DNA of 59,488 bases from NCBI GenBank assembly GCA_964577835.1, contig CAZOBN010000005.1, positions 1 to 59,488 on the forward strand, in the 5' to 3' direction. The first letter of the stretch is position 1. Every line of letters begins with the position of its first letter. This document shows, piece after piece, positions 1 through 8,794 of the stretch. Under the pieces are notes generated by a model. That model had not been told where the DNA came from and ran no database searches. It saw only the letters and a program-made list of their open reading frames with translations. This DNA comes from CAVVYA01 sp964577835 (GTDB taxonomy: Bacteria; Pseudomonadota; Alphaproteobacteria; SMXQ01). The position numbers were made by a program, and so were the translations under genes.

Positions 1-64
1 CATGGTGGCTCATGGATTCAGAACTCAAAACAAAAAGCAACTGTAATGCTAGGGCTCCGATATG

Positions 65-79
65 TGGTAAAATATATGT
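65..79 (+). promoter_or_regulatory. Extended -10 promoter of a leaderless transcript (Fic cassette A)
   Basis: TGGTAAAAT (an extended -10 element) ends six bases before the ATG of the small gene, so transcription would start at or next to the start codon and leave no room for a ribosome-binding site. The same TGTGGTAAAAT and the same six-base spacing precede the second copy of the cassette at 14.2 kb although the surrounding upstream DNA differs, which supports a functional element. No convincing -35 is seen. Leaderless translation is inferred. Confidence 0.5.
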
Positions 80-283
80 ATGAGCAGGACTGCACAGAAA
101 CCCGAAAAGCGGACGGCGAAAGGCTACACGATTGGCCGGCGCTGCTTTGCAAAAATCAGCGCCGTCGAAGACATCAGGCTGACTGACGCTATGACCGAGG
201 ACTTCCGTGAGTTTGAACGGAAAGGTCTCTCCCCGGAAGAACGGCGAAAAGCGATTGCCGGAAAATACGGGAAGGTTCGCTAA
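80..283 (+). CDS. Small putative antitoxin-like partner of Fic protein (copy A)
   Basis: This 67-residue basic protein lies 8 bp upstream of a Fic gene, the arrangement of class I Fic toxin/antitoxin pairs such as VbhA-VbhT. It has an 'SAVED' stretch near residues 28-32 where the paralogue at 14.2 kb has 'SAVEG'. This only loosely resembles the [S/T]xxxE[G/N] inhibitory motif of Fic antitoxins, since the Ser-Glu spacing is one residue short. The C-terminal half, rich in Glu, Arg and Lys, looks helical. The gene appears leaderless. The antitoxin role rests on context; the family itself was not recognised. Confidence 0.55.
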   Translation: MSRTAQKPEKRTAKGYTIGRRCFAKISAVEDIRLTDAMTEDFREFERKGLSPEERRKAIAGKYGKVR

Positions 284-291
284 TACGAGCG

Positions 292-864
292 ATGTATACC
301 GCCACAGCAGACCCTTACTGCTATGCCGGGACGACCATCCTTAAAAATATCGGCGGCATTCGCGACCAAGCGGCGCTTGACGCCTTCGAGGCGATCAGCA
401 CCGCGCAGCGCTCAGACGAACCTCTCCCGGAGGGGCGGTTGAGCGTCACCCATTACAAGGCGATCCACCGGCACCTTTTCCAGGATATCTTCGCGTGGGC
501 GGGGAAATTCCGGACGCTGCGTATCAGCAAGGACGGCAGCGTTTTCTGCTATCCGGAAAATATCGCCCGAGAGATGAAAAGTCTTTTTGCCGACTTCAAG
601 CGGCGGCATTATTTAAGGGACCTGTCGCGCGATGACTTTGCCGCTGCCGTCGCGCACTTCCTCGGGGTGCTCAATGCTATTCATCCCTTTCGAGAAGGAA
701 ACGGCCGCACTCAGACGATTTTTCTCGCGCTTGTGGCGGATCAAGCCGGGCATCCGATCGATCTCGATAAGCTGACGCCCGACAGCTTTATGGCGGCGAT
801 GGTGACAAGTTTCCGCGGAAATGAGCAACCACTCGTCGCCGAGATACGGCGACTTACCGAGTAG
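292..864 (+). CDS. Fic/DOC-family protein, class I-like (copy A)
   Basis: A 190-residue single-domain Fic protein. Fic enzymes transfer AMP or another nucleotide moiety to hydroxyl groups of target proteins such as gyrase or small GTPases. The core motif HPFREGNGRT runs from H131 to T140, giving the catalytic His and the anion-binding GNGR, but the usual final Arg of HxFx(D/E)GNGRxxR is Thr here (Q141, T142). The decayed copy at 14.4 kb carries the same Thr, so it is a family trait rather than a mutation. There is no N-terminal inhibitory helix, consistent with inhibition in trans by the small protein just upstream. Substrate unknown. Confidence 0.85.
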   Translation: MYTATADPYCYAGTTILKNIGGIRDQAALDAFEAISTAQRSDEPLPEGRLSVTHYKAIHRHLFQDIFAWAGKFRTLRISKDGSVFCYPENIAREMKSLFADFKRRHYLRDLSRDDFAAAVAHFLGVLNAIHPFREGNGRTQTIFLALVADQAGHPIDLDKLTPDSFMAAMVTSFRGNEQPLVAEIRRLTE

Positions 865-875
865 CCACGGACGGC

Positions 876-1097
876 TCACGCGGGACTGCTGGTATTTCCG
901 TTGCGCCTAGCGCGGCCCTGCATGATTGATTGCGCGATTATCGTTGCAATGATTCTTTGGATAGCCTCCGCTTTCACGGGGCCGGTCTTAAGCCACGTTA
1001 CGGTTACCCGGTAGCCGCGGATTATTTTCTGCTCTCGCAAACTAACGCGTGGATCATCGAGGTTGGCGCGCAGTTGATGCATTGGGCGGCTGATCAT
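876..1097 (-). CDS. Hypothetical short ORF, doubtful
   Basis: A possible 73-residue basic protein starting MISRPMHQLR, antisense to the DNA between Fic copy A and the repeat at 1127. Its codons look usable, but there is no recognisable domain and no clear ribosome-binding site. The segment 885-1126 separates the Fic gene from the tail of an XRE-type gene, whereas in the 14.2-15.6 kb cassette these two are adjacent, so this stretch may be an insertion or replacement. It may not be a gene. Confidence 0.2.
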   Translation of the reverse strand: MISRPMHQLRANLDDPRVSLREQKIIRGYRVTVTWLKTGPVKAEAIQRIIATIIAQSIMQGRARRNGNTSSPA

Positions 1098-1126
1098 ATT
1101 GCACCTATGGGTATGAGCGGTCACCC

Positions 1127-1336
1127 GGAGGCTTGGCATCGATGAAAATAGCCTCAAAGCGTATGAGGACGGAGCATGCGANNNNNNNNNNNNNNNNNNN
1201 NNNNNNNNNNNNNNNNNNNNNNNNNNNNNNNNNNNNNNNNNNNNNNNNNNNNNNNNNNNNNNNNNNNNNNNNNNNNNNNNNATGACCCCCGGTGTGATGT
1301 GGCCGGGTCAATCATTGGCACCGTCTTGCGACACGC
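1127..1336 (+). repeat. Repeat copy 1: 3' end of XRE gene plus downstream DNA, interrupted by assembly gap
   Basis: The 55 bases before the N-run (1127-1181) are identical to 10717-10771, and the 55 bases after it (1282-1336) are identical to 10817-10871. Similarity then decays over about 30 bp. In the intact copy the two arms are 45 bp apart. The left arm encodes the C-terminal part of the XRE-type protein, whose upstream part is absent here. Confidence 0.85.
1182..1281. other. Assembly gap (100 N)
   Basis: Exactly 100 N, the usual placeholder for a gap of unknown length. The flanks match a contiguous stretch near 10.8 kb in which the equivalent interval is 10772-10816. The break is therefore probably repeat-induced, and the true missing length may be close to 45 bp. 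Confidence 0.95.
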
Positions 1337-1339
1337 ACG

Positions 1340-1744
1340 TTAACGCCCCGGTTCTGTGGCCCCAATTTCACCGAGAACAGCGGCCAGCTTCGATTTGAGG
1401 GTAGCAGTCGAGTAAGGCTTGAGAATGAACGCCGTCGCGCCGGCACTCTTTGCCGCCACCACCGCGTGGGCGTCGCCTGTGCCGGAGACCGCAATCACCG
1501 GCAGATCGCAGAGCCGTTCATCCTTCCGGATCGCCGAAATGAGATCGAACCCGCTCATCGGCGCCATCCCCAGGTCAGCCATGACCAGCCCGAATGTGGC
1601 CTTGTGCAGCTGATCCAACGCGCCGCCGCCGTCCCGAGCGATCACAACCTCGCCGAACCCAAGGTCGCGGAGGCTATTTCTCAGGACTAGGGCCACCTCC
1701 AAGTGGTCTTCCACAATCAGGATTGGCGTCTTCGAAGGTTGCAT
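1340..1744 (-). CDS. Single-domain response regulator (CheY-like)
   Basis: A stand-alone receiver of about 134 residues starting MQPSKTPILIVEDH. It shows the acidic pair in 'VEDH', the phospho-acceptor Asp in 'MADLGM', a Thr in 'SGTGDA' and the conserved Lys in 'LKPYS'. It has no output domain, so it should pass phosphate on or act by protein contact. It is divergent from the hybrid kinase at 1903, and the two probably share the promoter region between them. An upstream GTG at 1762 is an alternative start; the ATG at 1744 has AGG at a usable distance. Confidence 0.85.
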   Translation of the reverse strand: MQPSKTPILIVEDHLEVALVLRNSLRDLGFGEVVIARDGGGALDQLHKATFGLVMADLGMAPMSGFDLISAIRKDERLCDLPVIAVSGTGDAHAVVAAKSAGATAFILKPYSTATLKSKLAAVLGEIGATEPGR

Positions 1745-1902
1745 GTCGCCTACTAGGTTCACATTGATGATTATTCATAAAATTTTAGATAAATTCATAT
1801 CAAAGCCGCTACATTGTTATCTTATTACTTCAGTACAATGGAAGGATACCCGCAATTAGCTTACATTCTCTAAATCTGTTTTAACAGAGGTCGGGGGGCC
1901 GG

Positions 1903-3954
1903 ATGTCCGCGATCGGCGCGATGAACGAGATCGGCAGCTACATCCATAGAGGCTGGATCTCACGCTTTAGAACCAGCATCTGGAGAGCGCGCCGGGTACC
2001 ATGGGTCATCGGCCCTGCTCTGACGGCCCTTACCCTTGTCGCGATCGAGCTGCTTGCTTTATACGGGCTCCGGATTCCCAATCCGGCGGCGATCTATTTC
2101 ACGGCCGTCGTATTTGCCGCTTTTGTCGGTGGCCTTTTGTCGGGCCTCGTGGCGGCAGGAATAACGCTGGCGTACGCGTTTTACTTCTTCTCGATCCCTG
2201 GACAAGGGTTGTCCTTCACGCCTGACAACCTTTTACGCGTTATTGTCCTATCGGTCACAACGCCCACCATCGCCGTGCTGGTGGGCATTCTCAAGATCCA
2301 GGCCATGGGTCAGCTTCGCGAACGTTCCGCGGTGCTGCAATCGAAAGTCGGCGCGCAAACCTCCGCCCTGGCGGCGACGCGGCGCGATCTGCAAGCCGAG
2401 ATCGGCGAACGCCAGGTACTGGAGGAACAGCTCAGGGAAGCCAACGAAGAGATGCAGGCGATCATCGACTCATCGCCCGCCGCCATCTTTGCGCTGGACC
2501 CTGACTATAAGGTCACGCTGTGGAACGCCGCGGCCGAGCGGATCTTCGGCTATCAAGCGAAGGACGTGCTCGGCCAAGAGACACCCCTCGTGTCGGCGGA
2601 CAGCCGGGCTGCTTTCGAAGAAGCCTGCTCGCGTGTTTCCGCGGGTGAGGTGCTTAGGCAGGTTAACGCGATCAAACAGCGAAAGGACGGCACTAAGGTC
2701 GAGATCCGCTTCTCGGCCGCGCCGCTTTATGACCGAAAAGGCCGATTCCGCGGTGTCCTGTATGTGGCTGAAGACGTTACCCAGCATAGGCTCGCCCGCC
2801 GGCAGCTGATCCAGGCGCAAAAGATGGAGGCCGTCGGTCAGTTGACTGGCGGAATGGCGCACGACTTCAACAACCTGCTGACCATAATCCTCGGGAATGC
2901 AGAGATTCTCTTAGAACAGTTGGCCGATAACCCACTATGCCAGTTGGCCGAAATGACCCAAACGGCGGCGCTGCGCGGGGCGGCACTGACTCAGGGGTTG
3001 CTGGCCTTTTCGCGGCGCCAGTCGCTCGACCCGAGACCGATCGACATCCGCGATCTCGTCGCCAGCACGACGGCACTCCTGGAGCGGACGCTGGGCGATA
3101 ATATCAAGATCGAGCTCGATTTGGCGGGCGATGTGGCGCCAGCCTTGGCCGATCCGGTACAGCTGGAATCGGCGCTGATGAACCTCGCGATCAATGCTCG
3201 GGACGCCATGCCGAAGGGTGGCACTCTTACGATCGAGGCGGCGAACGAGCATCTTGACGAGAGCTATGCCGCGGAAAACGACGAGGTCAATCCCGGCGAG
3301 TATGTGATGCTCGCAGTCACGGATACGGGGACTGGCATACCTGCGGACGTCATGAGCCGGGTATTCGAGCCGTTCTTCACGACGAAGGCGCTTGGGAAGG
3401 GCTCAGGCCTGGGTTTGAGCATGGTCTATGGATTCGTTAAGCAGTCGAACGGCCACGTCAAGATCTACAGCGAACCGGGGCACGGCACGACCGTCCGGCT
3501 GTATTTGCCGCGGGCGGAAACGCTAAATCGTCGGGAGGCCGAAGTCCCTTCGTCCGAGATGCCGCGCGGGAGTGGAGAAACGGTGCTCCTTGCCGAAGAT
3601 AACGCCGAAGTTCGTCAGATCGTCGCCACCCAGCTGAAAGATCTGGGCTATCGGGTTCACGAAGCGGAAAATGCCGCACAGGCACTGGAAGTCCTGGCGC
3701 GCGATAGCCGATTCGACCTTCTCATCACGGATATCGTGATGCGAGGCGGAATGACGGGAACGGACCTTGCACGGGAGGCGCGAAAACGGCGGCCCGCTCT
3801 CAAGGTGCTGCTCACATCGGGGTTCGCCCACACGCCCGGTGTTGATGCCCACAGCTCTTTCGGCTTTATCGCCAAGCCATATCGCAAGGCGGAACTCGCT
3901 CACAAGGTTCGATCTGCGTTGGCGAAGCCGCAACCTGCACCGGCCGCACTATAG
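1903..3954 (+). CDS. Membrane-bound hybrid histidine kinase (DUF4118-like/PAS/HisKA/HATPase/REC)
   Basis: A 683-residue sensor kinase. Residues about 33-135 hold several hydrophobic segments resembling the KdpD-type DUF4118 membrane module. A short coiled coil, then a PAS domain (about 180-300), HisKA with phospho-acceptor H320 in 'AHDFNNLL', HATPase with the N box near N433 and G boxes in 'DTGTG' and 'GSGLGLS', and a C-terminal receiver with D610 in 'LLITDIVM' and K658 in 'AKPYR' follow. G-rich DNA just before the ATG can act as ribosome-binding site. It is next to two response-regulator genes (one divergent, one downstream and broken). The signal is unknown. Confidence 0.9.
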   Translation: MSAIGAMNEIGSYIHRGWISRFRTSIWRARRVPWVIGPALTALTLVAIELLALYGLRIPNPAAIYFTAVVFAAFVGGLLSGLVAAGITLAYAFYFFSIPGQGLSFTPDNLLRVIVLSVTTPTIAVLVGILKIQAMGQLRERSAVLQSKVGAQTSALAATRRDLQAEIGERQVLEEQLREANEEMQAIIDSSPAAIFALDPDYKVTLWNAAAERIFGYQAKDVLGQETPLVSADSRAAFEEACSRVSAGEVLRQVNAIKQRKDGTKVEIRFSAAPLYDRKGRFRGVLYVAEDVTQHRLARRQLIQAQKMEAVGQLTGGMAHDFNNLLTIILGNAEILLEQLADNPLCQLAEMTQTAALRGAALTQGLLAFSRRQSLDPRPIDIRDLVASTTALLERTLGDNIKIELDLAGDVAPALADPVQLESALMNLAINARDAMPKGGTLTIEAANEHLDESYAAENDEVNPGEYVMLAVTDTGTGIPADVMSRVFEPFFTTKALGKGSGLGLSMVYGFVKQSNGHVKIYSEPGHGTTVRLYLPRAETLNRREAEVPSSEMPRGSGETVLLAEDNAEVRQIVATQLKDLGYRVHEAENAAQALEVLARDSRFDLLITDIVMRGGMTGTDLAREARKRRPALKVLLTSGFAHTPGVDAHSSFGFIAKPYRKAELAHKVRSALAKPQPAPAAL

Positions 3955-4077
3955 ACTCATCAAGCAATTCCTTCGAGAGAAGGAGAAGAAGATCGCAGTC
4001 GAATCCGTCGTCCGATACCGGACAGACGGTTGCCTTTAAGCCGCGTATTGTGAGCGGCGACCCGGGGGAGGATCGTC

Positions 4078-4551
4078 ATGCGTATCTTGGTTGCCGAGGA
4101 CAGCGCCGTCGTCGCGATGCTGCTGGAGGACACGCTAGGCGACGGCGGACATGAGATGATCGGCCCTGCGACCACCAGCGCGCGAGCATTGGAATTGGCC
4201 GAACAAATGCGTCCCGATCTTGCCCTGATCGACATGAATCTTGCGGATGGTCCGACCGGCATTGGTCTTGCCCAGGAACTCCGGCACCGCTGGTAGGTCC
4301 CGTCCTTGATCGTCAGTGGGCAGCCGATGGACACCCGCCGGTATCCCACTACGGCGCTCGGATATATAGGCAAACCGTATCTGCCCGATGAGTTGCTGGC
4401 CAGCATTGACGCCGCGGAAAAAATCATCCGCGGCGACAAGCCCATGACCATTCCTGACGTCCTGACCCTTTTCGCGGATACATTGCCGGCGCGTCACAAG
4501 GAGGCCGTCATTCCTCTCCCTACAGGCAAGTCTGTACGTCGCGCCATCTAG
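4078..4551 (+). pseudogene. Response regulator with in-frame nonsense codon
   Basis: Starts after a good GGGAGG site. The frame encodes a receiver ('VAEDSA', phospho-acceptor in 'LIDMNLAD') but meets TAG at 4294-4296, then continues in the same frame with the rest of the fold: 'LIVSGQ', the Lys in 'GKPYLPDEL', and a tail to 4551. The upstream 72 residues lack the switch and Lys regions and are unlikely to fold as a working receiver. The single stop in otherwise intact coding sequence suggests recent inactivation or a sequencing error. Confidence 0.75.
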
Positions 4552-4666
4552 GCGCACGTCCGAACAGATTTATAGACTCCCAGCAGCTGTAGATTCTGCG
4601 AAGCTCGAGGTTTCTGCACTTAATGGCTTAAGCGCTATATTGAGGTGGGAGGTGAGGCGCCGTCAT

Positions 4667-5197
4667 CTATTTGACGATGCACTTGACGTCGTTTTTTGCC
4701 TCTTCCAATTCGGCGATCGCCTTGCAGTGGTTTACGAAGAAAGAAGCGTAGGTGAACGTTTTCTCCTTTACATCTTTCCAGGTCTCATTTTCCCAAGAAG
4801 GCAGATAAGCTGCCACCTGACTTTCCGGGCATCCCTTTGGCGCCTTCCATGCCCCGTCTGAGCGCGAGAATACTTCGTGACGATTCTTTCTGACGAAAGT
4901 CGTTGCTTCCTCACGGCCGATCAATACCTGCAACAAGTCATATGAATCGCCACAGTGTCTGGCCCGGTCGCCCTCCTGTTTCTTGCCATCAATGACGGCG
5001 TCTGGGTGAAATTCTCCCACTCCGGCGTATAAGGTTCTCGCGATGCAGTTATCGACCCGCTTTTGCAGGCAGGCTGCGTCCCATGTGGTTGGCTGGACGT
5101 GTCCCGGTGGGCTTGGCGGGGGAGCGGATTGCACGAATGTTTGGGCACCTACGAGGATGAGCAACGCGAACGATCCGAGCAGCATGATACTTTTCAT
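4667..5197 (-). CDS. Small secreted protein of unknown function
   Basis: A 176-residue protein starting MKSIMLLGSFALL, with a hydrophobic signal segment ending near 'VQSAPPP', so it should be exported. GGGAGG lies seven bases before this ATG, which decides the start over the longer frame. The mature part is rich in charged residues and has several Cys (for example in 'AACLQ', 'DNCIA', 'RHCGD', 'KGCPE', 'NHCKA', 'VKCIVK') that could form periplasmic disulphides. Family not recognised. Confidence 0.65.
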   Translation of the reverse strand: MKSIMLLGSFALLILVGAQTFVQSAPPPSPPGHVQPTTWDAACLQKRVDNCIARTLYAGVGEFHPDAVIDGKKQEGDRARHCGDSYDLLQVLIGREEATTFVRKNRHEVFSRSDGAWKAPKGCPESQVAAYLPSWENETWKDVKEKTFTYASFFVNHCKAIAELEEAKNDVKCIVK

Positions 5198-5309
5198 TTT
5201 CCGCCTCCCGTTGTTCAGCTCTAGAACAAGAACTCTACAGCCCATGCCTATACAAGGCAACATACGGGCGAGTGGTCTTCGCGGCTCCCGTCTTCCACTT
5301 CGCGATCTG

Positions 5310-5351
5310 TTCTCCAAAAGACGTGCTGGTTCGAGTCCGGCCAGGGCACCA
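5310..5351 (+). other. tRNA 3'-end-like sequence, possible att remnant
   Basis: GCTGG-TTCGAGT-CCGGC forms a good T-arm and is followed by CAGGGCACCA, like an acceptor 3' strand with CCA. The acceptor is one base short for a canonical tRNA, no matching 5' half or sound anticodon arm is found upstream, and a decayed mobile-element gene follows. It may be the scar of an integration into a tRNA gene. Confidence 0.35.
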
Positions 5352-5382
5352 TTTCAGTCGACCATCGATTTAGAACCGGGAT

Positions 5383-5740
5383 AAAGGACGTTTGTGGGGG
5401 TAAAAGAAAATGCATCGTCGCTTGATGTGGCCAAGCAGCTTATGGAGCGCTTGCAGCCTGATGTCCTCGTGCTGGAGTCCAAGTCGGGCCGGAATGGCCG
5501 CCGCTCGCCGCGGATCGGGCGTCAGCGTCTGATCGCTAACTACGCGAGCGGCCAAGCGATCGAGGTCCATCGGTTCTTCAGAAGGTAGGAGCAACGACTC
5601 GATATGAAATTGCTCAAGCCATCGCTGCTCAGGTGCACGCCTTAAGCCCGAGTCTGCCGCCAGCACAGAAAATTTGGATGTCAGAGCCGGCGCGCATGAG
5701 CCTGTTTGACGCGGCCTCCATGCCCTGGCCGGGCCCATCG
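5383..5740 (+). pseudogene. RuvC-like (RNase H fold) protein remnant, paralogue of the 54.2-kb gene
   Basis: The frame from GTG 5394 encodes 'LQPDVLVLES' and 'ASGQAIEVHRF', matching 'HQPDVLVIED' and 'AGNQAIETHSY' of the gene at 54163. It stops at 5588, and a shifted frame continues with 'IWMSEPARMSLFDAAS', matching 'AWMSEDPRMGLFDAAA'. The N-terminus is missing. It is a frameshifted, truncated paralogue, implying that a second element of the 52-55 kb type once lay here. Confidence 0.7.
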
Positions 5741-5828
5741 AACCCGAACTCATCCGGCAGGACTACATGGTAAGAGATGGATGCATCTCGCGCTGATCGG
5801 AAGCGCTAAGTAGCCTGATGCTTGATCG

Positions 5829-5882
5829 GACGGTCCGTGACCGAGGCAGCCCCTCGGCTGCCTAGTGACGGATTGGGCCGTC
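5829..5882. repeat. 54-bp nested palindrome
   Basis: Three nested inverted pairs: GACGG/CCGTC outside, TCCGT/ACGGA, and AGGCAGCC/GGCTGCCT inside around a CCTC loop. As RNA it would form a long interrupted hairpin. No T-run follows on either strand, so it is not a typical intrinsic terminator. The surrounding interval (about 5741-6078) has no convincing gene. It lies just past the 3' end of the corrinoid operon and could be a terminator-like structure, a small RNA or a mobile-element end. Confidence 0.5.
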
Positions 5883-6078
5883 GCTTACGAGGTCAACCCA
5901 GTGCCCGGGCGGCATTTTCGGCTTCGTGAACCTGATAGCCCGGCTCCTTTAATCGGCATAACGGAAAGCATTTACAGGTGCCTGATGTCAGCATAACTGC
6001 TGCCGAGCTGCGACTCGCCCTGAGCTTTGAGGCGTGTCTGCCACAGTGTAGTGAGGCTGTAAACCTATTACTGGGCTG

Positions 6079-6972
6079 TCATTTGCTTGGGAGCTTGCGG
6101 ATGTCCGCCGCCACCCGATCGAGGATCCATATGGGCACCAGGATGCCGCACAAGACGGCTACGCTTTTTGCATTGGAGAACCACTCCGAGCACAGGGGCT
6201 CACTGGGATCGTAGCGAAAGGTATTCGGATTAATGGCGTGACAGGTTTCCCAAACGCTGGTCGTCGCGCCGCCGCCATCGTCGACCACCACGACGGCATC
6301 AGCACGTGCCGCGAGTTCGGCTGCTTCCGCTTGGCGGTCGCGCGAGTCGCTGCACGCGGTATCGATGATGCGGACCGGGATGCCAGAGGCCTGCAAGGCG
6401 GCCTGGAAGCGCTGCCATTGTTGAATACTGCCTGTCACCTGGGCAACACAGGCCCATTTGCGTGCGGGATCGTGCAGCTCCTGTTGAATTGCCCGGGCGT
6501 CCTCGGCGATCAGAGCGGAGCGGCCACCGCGCGTCGCAGCGTCCTGGGCGTAAAGGCAATGATGGTTGTTCGGCTTGCCGAACGCGATGAGATCGTATCC
6601 CTCCGCAACGAGCGCGTCGGTGACCTTGTCGTAGCGCACAATGAAAGGACATTTGAAATCGTGTACGGCAACACCCCTGGCACGGGCGGCGTCGATAAGA
6701 TCGTGGTCCACTCCCTGGTGGCCGATCGCGGCAATCTCCGTGCCGTCGATTGCGTCGAGATGGTCCACCACGCCGACGTGCGCGAGCCGCGGATATCGGA
6801 CGATCAGTTCGGGATCTCCAGTCGCGATGCGCCTGATCGGATCCCACTCCGGGCGAGCCCCGCCGCGATGGGTCGCCTTGACCGATCCGCCATCGGCGCT
6901 AAGTTTGTCGAGGCGCCTGTAGGTGAGCTCGATCCCCCAGCAGAATCCGGTGGTGGCGACGAAGACTTCCAT
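6079..6972 (-). CDS. Diverged IspH/LytB-family iron-sulphur protein in corrinoid operon
   Basis: A 297-residue homologue of 4-hydroxy-3-methylbut-2-enyl diphosphate reductase. The three cluster-binding Cys positions are retained: C11 in 'GFCWGIE', C108 in 'DFKCPF' and C207 in 'DTACSDSRDRQ'. The family's HExxGT segment with the catalytic Glu is replaced by 'GKPNNHHCLYA' (132-142), and the SxN substrate motif near the C-terminus reads 'GGGATTSVWETC'. Canonical isoprenoid reduction is therefore doubtful; a bound Fe-S cluster used in another reduction is more likely. GGATAGG precedes the ATG. It is the last gene of the riboswitch-headed uptake operon, 30 bp after the ATPase gene, which suggests a corrinoid-related role (inference). 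Confidence 0.8.
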   Translation of the reverse strand: MEVFVATTGFCWGIELTYRRLDKLSADGGSVKATHRGGARPEWDPIRRIATGDPELIVRYPRLAHVGVVDHLDAIDGTEIAAIGHQGVDHDLIDAARARGVAVHDFKCPFIVRYDKVTDALVAEGYDLIAFGKPNNHHCLYAQDAATRGGRSALIAEDARAIQQELHDPARKWACVAQVTGSIQQWQRFQAALQASGIPVRIIDTACSDSRDRQAEAAELAARADAVVVVDDGGGATTSVWETCHAINPNTFRYDPSEPLCSEWFSNAKSVAVLCGILVPIWILDRVAADIRKLPSK

Positions 6973-7002
6973 GGCTAGACCTATCCGGAATGATTGGAGC
7001 GG

Positions 7003-7749
7003 TTAAGGCGATAGTTCGGCAATGGCATGACGGCCGATGCGCGACTCGTGGGTGACGTCGATCACACGAACATCAACCCCGTAGACCTCGGTCAACACGC
7101 CGGCGGTGAGCGTTTCCGCCAAGGGACCCTGAAGCGGCGGAGCATCCCGGCGCAGCACGATGGCTTGCTCGGCCGCGGCGAACAAGTGATCCGGCTGATG
7201 AGCCGAAAAGATCACGCCCACCCCGTCGTCTCGTGCCAGGCGGCGGATGAGCGACAGTGTCTCGCTTTGGTTCTCCAGATCGAGCCCGCCGAAGGGTTCA
7301 TCGAGAACAAGGGTGCCGCAGCCGGTGGCAACGGCGCGTGCGATCAGCACCAGCTGCCGTTCGCCGCCGCTCAATTCCAGGAACGATCGATCCGCGAGTT
7401 GTGCAATCCCGACACGCTCCATTGCCTCATCGATGGCTCGGCGATCGGCCTTTGCCATGCCCGCGAACAGGCGCACATGGCGCGCCCGTCCCATAGACAC
7501 GATATCGCGCACGGCAAAAGGAAAGTTGATCTCGGAGCTCTGTGGCACGTGGCCGACTGGCCCGAGCGTGGAGACGCTTCCCTCATGCGGCTTGATGAGT
7601 CCGAGCAGGGTGCGCAGCATCGTGGTCTTGCCGCTGCCGTTGCGGCCGATCAGGCCCACGACGCGGCGGGGCGCAACCCTCAGGGTCACATGGCGCCACA
7701 ACCAAGCGCCGTTTGGCAATTTCCGACCGATGTCGGTTGCCTCAATCAT
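7003..7749 (-). CDS. btuD: ABC transporter ATPase, BtuD/FepC-like
   Basis: About 248 residues from MIEATDIG; an in-frame ATG at 7767 is an alternative start. Walker A is GRNGSGKT, the signature is LSGGERQ, Walker B is 'LVLDEPF', and the switch His is in 'FSAHQPDH'. It energises import across the inner membrane. The start overlaps the permease stop by 8 bp, indicating translational coupling. The riboswitch at the head of the operon points to a corrinoid (cobalamin or precursor) as substrate; sequence alone would also allow iron-chelate import. Confidence 0.88.
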   Translation of the reverse strand: MIEATDIGRKLPNGAWLWRHVTLRVAPRRVVGLIGRNGSGKTTMLRTLLGLIKPHEGSVSTLGPVGHVPQSSEINFPFAVRDIVSMGRARHVRLFAGMAKADRRAIDEAMERVGIAQLADRSFLELSGGERQLVLIARAVATGCGTLVLDEPFGGLDLENQSETLSLIRRLARDDGVGVIFSAHQPDHLFAAAEQAIVLRRDAPPLQGPLAETLTAGVLTEVYGVDVRVIDVTHESRIGRHAIAELSP

Positions 7750-8794
7750 AGCGCCAGCCCCGCGCATAGCTGCGCCGCAGAACCGCGATGAACACGGGCG
7801 CGCCGACGATCGCGGTGACGGCTCCGATCGGCAACTCGGCAGCGGTTATGGATCGGGTCAGAGTGTCGACCACAGTCAGATAGGCGGCGCCGATCAGAGC
7901 CGATGCGGGCAGCAGCTTGCGATGGTCCGGCCCCACGACCATGCGGGCGATGTGCGGCACCACCAATCCGACCCAACCAATGATGCCCGCCACCGACACG
8001 ACAGCGGCGCAGATGACGGCAACAGCGCACAAGATGACGGTGCGTTCGCGTTCGACGTTCAAGCCCAGCGCCTGGGCCTCTTCCTCGCCGCTGGCGAGGA
8101 TATTCAGCCGGAACGCGTAGACCCACAGCACGATCATGCCGACCATGACCGGGCCGGCGATCCAGCCCAACATCGCCACGGTACCGCGCGAGAAGCTGCC
8201 CATCAGCCAGAACACGAGCTGCGGCAGCTGGCGCTCCGGGTCGGCCAGATACTGCAGCATGGTGGTACAGGCAGCGAGCAGAGAACTCACGACGATGCCG
8301 GACAAAACGATCATGAGAATTGAGCTCCGGCCGGCGCTGCGCGCCAGCCACACGACACACAACGTCGTGGTCAAGCCGACCGCGAACGCGCCGGCCATGA
8401 TGCCCAATTGGCTTGCCGCCACAAAGATCATCAGCGAACCGCCGAAACCGGCGCCCGTCAGCACCCCGATGGTTTGAGGCCCGACCAAAGGGTTGCGGAA
8501 GCAGCCTTGGAGCGCCGCACCCGAAACGGCGAGGCCGGCACCGGCCATGGCGGCCAGCAGGATCCGCGGCAGGCGGGCGTTGAGCACGATGGCGGCTTGG
8601 AAGGGCTCGACGGCGTCACCAGCGATGGTGTCTGCCACGATCGCCGCAATCGACCCGAGGCCGATCTCGACACGGCCGACGCTCAGGCTGACGAGGATGG
8701 TCAGAGGCACCAGGGCGAAGAGCAGGTTCCACTTCATGGCGCCTGCGAAGGATGGGTTGAGGCCGCGCACGCGCGATGGCACGACGTTCGTCAT
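7742..8794 (-). CDS. btuC: FecCD/BtuC-family ABC permease
   Basis: A 350-residue polytopic membrane protein of the metal-chelate and vitamin B12 permease family, with about nine or ten hydrophobic segments. Family signatures include 'RLPRILLAAMAGAGLA', 'GALQGCFRNPLVGP'-like sequence and the cytoplasmic ATPase-contact region 'GWVGLVVPHIARM'. The start ATG overlaps the stop of the binding-protein gene as ATGA, so translation is coupled. It partners the ATPase and binding protein of the same operon. Confidence 0.9.
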   Translation of the reverse strand: MTNVVPSRVRGLNPSFAGAMKWNLLFALVPLTILVSLSVGRVEIGLGSIAAIVADTIAGDAVEPFQAAIVLNARLPRILLAAMAGAGLAVSGAALQGCFRNPLVGPQTIGVLTGAGFGGSLMIFVAASQLGIMAGAFAVGLTTTLCVVWLARSAGRSSILMIVLSGIVVSSLLAACTTMLQYLADPERQLPQLVFWLMGSFSRGTVAMLGWIAGPVMVGMIVLWVYAFRLNILASGEEEAQALGLNVERERTVILCAVAVICAAVVSVAGIIGWVGLVVPHIARMVVGPDHRKLLPASALIGAAYLTVVDTLTRSITAAELPIGAVTAIVGAPVFIAVLRRSYARGWRYD